Assembly: GCF_000307165.1 (NCBI RefSeq)
Contig: NC_018704.1
Coordinates: 1,364,001 to 1,428,000 of the forward strand
Reading direction: 5' to 3'
DNA from: Amphibacillus xylanus NBRC 15112
GTDB lineage: Bacteria > Bacillota > Bacilli > Bacillales > Amphibacillaceae
DNA length: 64,000 nt
Positions 58,528 through 64,000 of this stretch are shown piece after piece; within the stretch, counting starts at the first letter, position 1, and every line of letters starts with the position of its first letter. Below the pieces are notes generated by a model. The model saw nothing but the letters and a program-made list of their open reading frames with translations, was not told the DNA's origin and made no database searches. The position numbers and the translations under genes were made by a program.

Positions 58528-58872
58528 TCAAGATTTCTTCACAAATTCAGATTTTAATTTCATTGCACCGAAACCATCAATTTTACAATCAATGTCGTGT
58601 CCGTCTTTAGCATTAAGTATTAACCTGATTCCTTTAACTTTTGTACCTTTTTTAACTGCTGATGAGCTACCTTTAACTTTTAAGTCTTTAATCACAATAA
58701 CAGTATCCCCATCATTTAAAGGATTTCCATTTGAATCAGTTATCGTCTCTTCATTTGTAGTTGACTCAGCGTCTAAACTCCACTCGTGTGCACATAATGA
58801 ACAAACAATTAAATCTCTATCTTCATAAGTATACTCAGAACCACAGCTTGGACAGTTTGGTAATCCTGACAT
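58528..58872 (-). CDS. PhnA/YjdM-type zinc-ribbon protein
   Basis: About 114 residues: an N-terminal zinc ribbon ([25 protein letters not shown] in part; four cysteines) and the C-terminal PhnA domain with [17 protein letters not shown] in part and [20 protein letters not shown] in part. Despite the old name alkylphosphonate utilisation, function is unproven. The ATG at 58872 has GGAGG eight bases upstream; the frame opens at 58881. Confidence 0.9.
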   Translation of the reverse strand: MSGLPNCPSCGSEYTYEDRDLIVCSLCAHEWSLDAESTTNEETITDSNGNPLNDGDTVIVIKDLKVKGSSSAVKKGTKVKGIRLILNAKDGHDIDCKIDGFGAMKLKSEFVKKS

Positions 58873-59059
58873 AACTTGCACCTCCTATTTTACATATCTT
58901 AACCATACTAACATATTTATTCAGATTGCTCTAGTGTCGACAAGGGGAGGTAGCGGAACCTAATTAACTCTGCACTAATAAAATAAATGACATAAAAACA
59001 CAATAATAATACATAGCCAACCATTTCTATTAATTAAAATAATCTCTTTTATCAAACAT

Positions 59060-59788
59060 TTATTTTATAGCAGACACAATTAACATCATTGGGCGACGTA
59101 ATTCATTTTTCATTTCAGGATCGTGTAACATATTATCTGAAGGTACTGGTTCTACAACCTGCTGTATAGTAAAGCCAGCTAAAATAAGCGTGTTCAAGTA
59201 AGTTGTCAGTGTTCGATGTTGTTTCAAAACTTTTTCACCTAAAAATGTCGTTTCTCGCTTCCCTTCATAAAAGTAATGATCCAAAGGAAAGTGCGCTTTT
59301 TCTCCCGCTTCATTATAATACCAATCTTGTGAGCCATGCGCAGTATAGATTGGATGCTCCAATGTAAATACCAACTCTCCACCTGGCTTAAGCATTTGAT
59401 AAATCTTTTTTATTAAGGCTTTATAATCAGATATATAATGAAATACTAATGAGCTGATAATGATATCAAAACTATCAATTGGAAACTCAACATCCTCTAT
59501 CGATTGGCATATATATTCAACTTCTTTAAATTTGGTTTTTTGCTTTGCTACTTCCAGCATTTTTTGTGATAGATCAACACCTATTACTGAGGAAGCACCT
59601 TTTTCCATCGCATAGATACAATGCCAACCATAGCCACAACCTAAATCAAGGACGTGTTTATTTTGAAATTTAGGAAGAATTCGTTTAAGTGTCTCCCATT
59701 CCCCAGCACCAGCCAAACCATTTTTAGAGCGTTCCATTTGACTGTATTTTTCAAAGAACAGAGGATGATCATATTTATTTTCTTGCAT
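59060..59788 (-). CDS. class I SAM-dependent methyltransferase
   Basis: About 242 residues. SAM motif I HVLDLGCGYGWHC, acidic motif II VIGVDLS, motif III area SFDIIISSLVFHYI, and LKPGGELVFTLEHP. It starts with the family-typical NKYDHPLFFEKYSQMERSKNGL in part. The frame extends upstream into an adenylyltransferase remnant, but ATG at 59788 has a perfect AAGGAG site seven bases away, so the methyltransferase is probably translated alone. Substrate unknown. Confidence 0.85.
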   Translation of the reverse strand: MQENKYDHPLFFEKYSQMERSKNGLAGAGEWETLKRILPKFQNKHVLDLGCGYGWHCIYAMEKGASSVIGVDLSQKMLEVAKQKTKFKEVEYICQSIEDVEFPIDSFDIIISSLVFHYISDYKALIKKIYQMLKPGGELVFTLEHPIYTAHGSQDWYYNEAGEKAHFPLDHYFYEGKRETTFLGEKVLKQHRTLTTYLNTLILAGFTIQQVVEPVPSDNMLHDPEMKNELRRPMMLIVSAIK

Positions 59789-60019
59789 TTTTATTCTCCT
59801 TGCTAACTTCATTATTTGATCTGAAATATTAGAGTTAATGACTATAATCAAATCTAGGTCACTAATATTTGGGTTAAAGCAACCTAGTGTCGCAGAACCA
59901 TGAAGGTAGATGCCAACTAGGTTCTCACCTAAAATTTCAATATTTCGCTTCACAAATGTATCAAGTGTCGATTTATATTCATCAGTAACTGTTTTTATTA
60001 TTCTATTCATTGTGATCAA
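59789..60019 (-). pseudogene. 5' remnant of a nucleotidyltransferase gene, in frame with the methyltransferase
   Basis: 77 codons that begin like aminoglycoside adenylyltransferase-type proteins: a helix, then LVGIYLHGSATLGCFNPNISDLDLIIV in part, with the G-S and D-L-D catalytic pattern. The rest of the domain is missing and the frame runs directly into the methyltransferase. Either a deletion fused two genes or this is a short leader. A translated fusion of 319 residues is possible. Confidence 0.65.
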
Positions 60020-60032
60020 TCCTTAAATTTTA

Positions 60033-60497
60033 TTATTCTTTGTATCTGTGAATATACATAAGTGACTGATTGGGTTCTCCATCCCCCTGAACCATACAGT
60101 AGAATTCCCAACCATACCTTTCATAAAACTCTGTATGATCTGTTAAAAGATATAGTTGATAGATCCCTTGTTCAGCCATATCTGCGCATACATAGTTTAA
60201 TAATTCACCAGCTATCCCTTGACCTCGATAGTCCTTTTCAATATATAATGCACATACGTTTGGAGTGAGGTCCTTTCTATTATGAAAATCATTTTCTATA
60301 ACACCAAGTCCTCCAATAATATTATGATTATCCAAACAAACGTACCAAGATGGAATAGCAGCTTCTGGTTTTAGCGAATCTTCTATACTTTCTTGATACG
60401 CTTCTAGAGGGACCCCCCATTTACTATGAAACCATTTTGCCGCTTCATCTTTAAGCTCTTGTTTATTAGATAATTTAATTATTTTATACTCACTCAT
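60033..60497 (-). CDS. GNAT-family N-acetyltransferase
   Basis: 154 residues with the acetyl-CoA loop KDYRGQGIAGELLNYV and the late YERYGWEFYC. Typical small GNAT; substrate unknown. It lies 13 bp upstream of the adenylyltransferase remnant, on the same strand, so they form one transcript. It may belong with the lost resistance-type gene. Confidence 0.88.
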   Translation of the reverse strand: MSEYKIIKLSNKQELKDEAAKWFHSKWGVPLEAYQESIEDSLKPEAAIPSWYVCLDNHNIIGGLGVIENDFHNRKDLTPNVCALYIEKDYRGQGIAGELLNYVCADMAEQGIYQLYLLTDHTEFYERYGWEFYCMVQGDGEPNQSLMYIHRYKE

Positions 60498-60599
60498 ACG
60501 TTCACTTCTCTCTAAATGATTTTAATAGCTTTAAATGAAAACAATTTATCTTCTTGCTCATCATTATACTTACATTTCTTTCAATTATAAAGCGAGAAA

Positions 60600-60642
60600 A
60601 ATGGCCAGTAAGTAAAATACTTCAATTCACCTACTAGCCATT
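60600..60642 (-). terminator. terminator of the PadR-HAAS operon
   Basis: Imperfect stem AATGGC-AGTA-GT with its complement, followed by TTTCT on the minus strand, about 85 bp after the HAAS stop. Confidence 0.6.
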
Positions 60643-60727
60643 ACCTTGTTTTTTATTTAATTTTATACATTACTATGTCAACTGCTAAATCCCCATCAAT
60701 GTATTGGTAATAAACTTACCTTCTATA

Positions 60728-61696
60728 TTATTTTTTACCCCCATATTTTATTCCCTTATAAAGAGCTGTTACAGACTCACTGATCGTAATGATGATAATA
60801 ATTGCCGCTGTTATAAATAGTAATCTTTCGAAAGATATCGTTGTATATTGCTCAAGCTTTTGAACAACTTCACTATTCCAAATATTTGCCTTATAAATGA
60901 TAGAAATAAACATAGCAGCAGAAATTAAATTTAACACGCTAGTAATAACAGCAATATTCACTGTCCATTTGCCTTTAATAATTTTTATTAGCTCGACCAA
61001 AATATTAATTGCAAAGATTAGAAAAATAATTAACTTAAATGAAGACAGCACTTCAATATTAAAAATCGAAATGATATTAACTGCCTCTCCAGGTTCATAA
61101 TATACGCCAATTAACTCCGGTAAGAAAAAAACAAATGATAAAGCAGCTGTTGATACCATAATGGCGAAGACAGATTCACTTCTTGAAATCACAGCTTTTT
61201 GATCAGGTAATTCTGGCAATTGATTAGGCTCCCATTTATCATGTTCAAAACCAGTTTCAACAGGAATGTCTTTATACTCTAATAAAATAAAAATACCTGT
61301 TACCCACGCTATTCCTTGTATTGTACCGGAAAATAGCACGCTTATATATCCACCAATCATTTCGGTTATACTACTAGAAGAGAATATAATTCCTAATCCT
61401 GTGGAAATTGATATTCCAATAAAAATCGCAAAAGCAACAATTTTCACTACGAAAATATATTTATCATAGTAATTTGGACCGATTAAATATCTCTCTTTTC
61501 CTTTGTATCGATTGGCTAGTTCCTTTGGATCTCCAAGTTCTCGCAATACTTTATCTATTTTCTCTTCTTCAGACAGCGTATTATCCATCGCATCAATCAT
61601 ATCGTTAATTAATGATCGCAATTCAATTCCAATTTCATCCTTTAGTTTTTTTGGCAATTGTTGAGTTACTGCGTAAATGTATCTTTCTATCATCAT
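60728..61696 (-). CDS. HAAS-domain membrane protein (DUF1700-like)
   Basis: 322 residues: an N-terminal cytosolic HAAS domain (1-70, YIYAVTQQLPKKLKDEIGIEL in part, VLRELGDPKELANRYKG) and about seven membrane helices after residue 80. HAAS proteins are usually paired with PadR regulators. Its ATG overlaps the padR stop by four bases. Probably a membrane sensor or target regulated by the PadR partner; ligand unknown. Confidence 0.82.
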   Translation of the reverse strand: MMIERYIYAVTQQLPKKLKDEIGIELRSLINDMIDAMDNTLSEEEKIDKVLRELGDPKELANRYKGKERYLIGPNYYDKYIFVVKIVAFAIFIGISISTGLGIIFSSSSITEMIGGYISVLFSGTIQGIAWVTGIFILLEYKDIPVETGFEHDKWEPNQLPELPDQKAVISRSESVFAIMVSTAALSFVFFLPELIGVYYEPGEAVNIISIFNIEVLSSFKLIIFLIFAINILVELIKIIKGKWTVNIAVITSVLNLISAAMFISIIYKANIWNSEVVQKLEQYTTISFERLLFITAAIIIIITISESVTALYKGIKYGGKK

Positions 61697-62040
61697 TCAT
61701 CCTCCTCATTAATTAAGTTACTCACTACTGTATTGAGATCAGACCAAGCAGTACAAAGCTTTAAATATACATCTTTGCCTAGCTCACTTAGCTGATAATA
61801 CTTCCTTGGTTTCGATCCATCAGTATTCCAAGAGCTTTCTAGAATTCCCTGTTTTTCTAGTCTCCTCAAGAGAGGATATAATGTACTAGCTTCTATATCA
61901 AAGCCTTTTTCATTCATAAGAACAATCAAGGAGTAGCCATATTGTGACTGTTTAAGTTGACTTAATACAGCCAAAGTAATAGTTCCTCTCCTAAGTTCTT
62001 GAATAATTCCATTTTCTAAATCAGCTTTATTATTTTCCAT
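61693..62040 (-). CDS. PadR-family transcriptional regulator
   Basis: About 115 residues: a winged helix-turn-helix with LKQSQYGYSLIVLMNE and EASTLYPLLRRLEKQGILES in part, GSKPRKYYQLSELGK, and a short C-terminal dimerisation helix. The ATG at 62040 follows GGAAGGTGATTG; the frame opens at 62055. An inverted repeat inside its promoter suggests autorepression. Confidence 0.92.
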   Translation of the reverse strand: MENNKADLENGIIQELRRGTITLAVLSQLKQSQYGYSLIVLMNEKGFDIEASTLYPLLRRLEKQGILESSWNTDGSKPRKYYQLSELGKDVYLKLCTAWSDLNTVVSNLINEEDE

Positions 62041-62059
62041 GCAATCACCTTCCAATTAC

Positions 62060-62089
62060 ATTATAGTGTGCGACACACACTATTGTAAA
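62060..62089 (-). promoter_or_regulatory. padR promoter with an operator between -35 and -10
   Basis: Minus strand TTTACA, 18 bases, TATAAT. The spacer and -10 contain ATAGTGTG (62063) and its exact complement CACACTAT (62076), a 5-base gap between them. A dimeric repressor there would block RNA polymerase. Confidence 0.75.
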
Positions 62090-62191
62090 CAAAGTATTAT
62101 TAATTAGTTCTAAATAATTTAATTACTCAATACACATTCATAATTTTTTTGCTATCTGCAATACTGTAGTATCAGTTTTTTATAAAAAAAT

Positions 62192-62223
62192 CCTTGATAT
62201 GTACTAAAACACATATCAAGGAC
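62192..62223 (-). terminator. terminator of the large GNAT gene
   Basis: TCCTTGATATGT and its exact complement around an 8-base loop, followed by TTTTTTT on the minus strand. Confidence 0.9.
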
Positions 62224-62256
62224 TTAAATATTGTTAGAGGTTGCTATTGATAAATA

Positions 62257-63123
62257 TCATTCAAATTTAAGCATTAAAGAATCACAAACAGGCTCATAGC
62301 CAATTTTCTGATAAATACTATTTGATGTGGGATTTAATAAATCTGTGTATAAGACACATCTAGTAAATCCTTTATCTAACGCCATCTGACTAATTTGAGC
62401 GACACAAGAACTGGCATAGCCTTTACCACGAAAATATGGTGGTGTATAAACAAATGCTACTCCAATCGCTGTTTTCATTGTTCTTGTATATCCTGCCATT
62501 GAGACAGGTACCCCATTGACCTCCAGAACGTAGAGTTTTTTTGTTGATAATAGGTAATGGTATGTTACTTCTTTCTGTGGTATAGACATCTCTGTATTTC
62601 CATAATGACTTGCTGCATAGAATGCTTCAACCCAGTAAGGGAAATAGTACATATCTCTTTCATCCAGTAAACGAACCTCACCATTTTGCTTGATGTTTGG
62701 ATTTACAGCCTTAAGCTCATAAATGCGTTGACTCATAGTTGTAGAATAGCTCAATCCTTTACGAGAGGTATACGCCTTAGCAAAACATTCTGCTAGGATT
62801 TTTTCCGTCGTAACACCAGGAATTTCATAATCATCAATTCCATCAATCAGACAATTAATTGCTTCTAGGTCAACTATATTGTCCGTTGCATAGAGTGTCA
62901 TGTTATGCGGTGGTGTCATTAATGCTGTAAGTATTATACCTCTATCATCCGAAATGGTTGCCATCAACCAATTTTTAGGATCACGCCAATCTGTCTTATC
63001 TTTTCCTTCATTCCCGATTATAAGATTACCAAGGGGAATCATATTTTGCGCCTCATGACGCATCAATACATCGTAGGTATCTTGGTAAAACTCATGCACA
63101 TCTGTATACAGCTTAAATTGCAT
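62257..63123 (-). CDS. GNAT-family N-acetyltransferase, large form
   Basis: About 288 residues: a divergent N-terminal half (MQFKLYTDVHEFYQDTYDVL in part) and a C-terminal GNAT domain with acetyl-CoA loop YFRGKGYASSCVAQIS and the typical NSIYQKIGYEPV. Like the YkkB/GCN5-type two-domain acetyltransferases of bacilli. Substrate unknown. The ATG at 63123 follows CAGGTGAT; the frame opens at 63162 without a better site. Confidence 0.87.
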   Translation of the reverse strand: MQFKLYTDVHEFYQDTYDVLMRHEAQNMIPLGNLIIGNEGKDKTDWRDPKNWLMATISDDRGIILTALMTPPHNMTLYATDNIVDLEAINCLIDGIDDYEIPGVTTEKILAECFAKAYTSRKGLSYSTTMSQRIYELKAVNPNIKQNGEVRLLDERDMYYFPYWVEAFYAASHYGNTEMSIPQKEVTYHYLLSTKKLYVLEVNGVPVSMAGYTRTMKTAIGVAFVYTPPYFRGKGYASSCVAQISQMALDKGFTRCVLYTDLLNPTSNSIYQKIGYEPVCDSLMLKFE

Positions 63124-63243
63124 TATCACATCACCTGCCACGATAAAGATTAACTTACGCATATCGTTACTTTAGCGAATAGAATTTTATGAAGACACAA
63201 TAATTAGACATCTACATATTTCCATTCCATTTAGATCATCATA

Positions 63244-63666
63244 TTAATTTTCAGGATAAAGATTTTGATAGGTTTCAACAGTACGTTTGATAAGCTCCTT
63301 CAAAATATTAATATCAATATCATCAAGCTTATTTACATAAATACATGCTTTACTTGTCTTATGTTTACCGAAGCTTTCGAGCAGTTTATCTCTTTCCTCA
63401 CTTTCATGGAGTAAGTACAAACTGTGTTTAGCTTTTCTAGGAGAAAAGCCAACTAAAGGTGCGTCACCTTCACGTCCTGATGCGTACTTGTAATGATACT
63501 TACCAAATCCGATAATACTAGATCCCCACATTTCCGCCTCAAAACCAGTTGTTTCTTCGAAAATGGCTAATAGCTTGTAGGCATCAGCTTTTTTCTTTTC
63601 ATTATCTATCTGTTCAATAAAATCAATAACACTATTGTCGTTTTCCATCATCTTAGCTTCTGACAT
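63244..63666 (-). CDS. DUF1801-family protein
   Basis: 140 residues with YdhG-like fold marks: MWGSSIIGFGKYHYKYASGREGDAPLVGFSPRKAKHSLYL in part (WGSSIIGFG, FSPRKAKHSLYL) and KTSKACIYVNKLDDID. Function unknown; some members are linked to iron or stress. Monocistronic. Confidence 0.85.
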   Translation of the reverse strand: MSEAKMMENDNSVIDFIEQIDNEKKKADAYKLLAIFEETTGFEAEMWGSSIIGFGKYHYKYASGREGDAPLVGFSPRKAKHSLYLLHESEERDKLLESFGKHKTSKACIYVNKLDDIDINILKELIKRTVETYQNLYPEN

Positions 63667-63765
63667 TTTATTGACTCCTTTTTTGTGTCTTTATTAGAAT
63701 CTATTATAGCCAATCTCCGAAGCGAAAAGTGGTAGAGATTTAGATGCCTAACACAGAAACTGCAC

Positions 63766-63809
63766 AAAATCTCAAAATTTAAGTAATTCCTTAATTTTAG
63801 TGAGATTTT
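63766..63809 (-). terminator. hairpin after the partial gene at the window end
   Basis: AAAATCTCA and its complement, inner TAAG/CTTA arms. The T run is stronger on the plus strand; it lies about 58 bp downstream of the partial gene. Confidence 0.55.
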
Positions 63810-63866
63810 TTTGCATCCATATAACGAGATTACACATAACATATAAACGTTATTATACTAAAGTTT

Positions 63867-64000
63867 TTATATCTGCTTGATATACCAAGTTGGAATAGGA
63901 TTTTGCATATTGTTATACCAACTCAGCACATCCTTGGCTTGATTGATCATGGTATATACTTCACTTTCACCAAATGGAATAGCCCATGGTATAGAAGAAA
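63867..64000 (-). CDS. C-terminal end of an unrecognised protein (partial)
   Basis: 43 codons ending at TAA 63867-63869, reading SSIPWAIPFGESEVYTMINQ and onward to the C-terminus NPIPTWYIKQI. Codon use and amino acid make-up look like real coding sequence, with a Trp/Pro-rich tail. I do not recognise the family. The gene continues beyond the window. Confidence 0.6.
   Translation of the reverse strand, partial: SSIPWAIPFGESEVYTMINQAKDVLSWYNNMQNPIPTWYIKQI

Noticed and set aside
58932-58958. Short G-rich stretch (GACAAGGGGAGGTAGCGGAA) in an AT-rich gap, possible scar of an excised element
   Set aside because: No repeat, hairpin or similarity to any other part of the window; too short to interpret.
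63648-63842. 64-codon frame upstream of the DUF1801 gene
   Set aside because: It overlaps the DUF1801 start and a terminator hairpin, and reads through AT-rich non-coding sequence with cysteine and leucine runs but no ribosome site.

Overview
The window is a low-GC Firmicute chromosome segment. It most resembles a spore-forming Bacillaceae rod that carries a V-type ATPase, of the Amphibacillus / Halolactibacillus kind; this genus-level guess is inference only. The evidence is AT-rich intergenic DNA, strong AGGAGG-type ribosome sites, frequent TTG starts, and gene order shared with Bacillus subtilis from parC-parE through plsY, yneP/yneQ, citB, yneF, sirA, tkt and ynzC to lexA. sirA, a CwlC-like amidase and a PAS kinase without a partner regulator point to sporulation. 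No rRNA, tRNA or CRISPR array was seen.

Layout. 1-4831 (minus): V-ATPase operon ntpF-I-K-E-C-G-(A), whose proteolipid keeps the residues known to bind Na+ in the Enterococcus enzyme. 4984-14349: cvfB, a YaiI-family gene, ilvA, ppaC, proBA behind a proline-type T-box leader, ilvE, a gltC-like LysR regulator and msrA. 14446-21151: histidine operon hisZ-G-D-B-A-F-IE (minus) without hisH, with a divergent PHP-type histidinol phosphatase; the promoter region carries five ACTTTA/TAAAGT half-sites. 21235-28940: flavin reductase, parC, parE, a CoA-binding protein, plsY, folE2, yidD. 28962-31122: a MITE-like repeat interrupted by an IS110-family element. 31182-44892: the yneQ-to-lexA syntenic block, then a CwlC-like amidase and a lipoprotein cyclophilin. 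45105-53227: chemotaxis receptor, yisP-like gene, selO, amino acid permease, a short RIC protein, a DUF3784 protein and glutamate dehydrogenase. 53517-64000: accessory region with a NERD protein, an SLH-rhodanese plus GH27 alpha-galactosidase operon, a broken zinc-ribbon gene, phnA-like, a methyltransferase in frame with an adenylyltransferase remnant, GNAT genes, a PadR-HAAS pair, a DUF1801 protein and a partial gene.

The most notable system is the IS110 element (about 29072-30689). The 240 nt upstream of its DEDD transposase fold into three stem-loops. They contain an 11-nt antisense match to one element end, a 7-nt sense match to the other end and a 6-nt sense match to the interrupted target. 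Joining the two ends in a circle would create a TTGACT-17-TAAGAT promoter reading into this RNA. This is the architecture of an RNA-guided (bridge/seek RNA) recombinase. Its target lies in the core of a three-copy, probably ISL3-type MITE whose right end also serves as a one-directional terminator for neighbouring genes.
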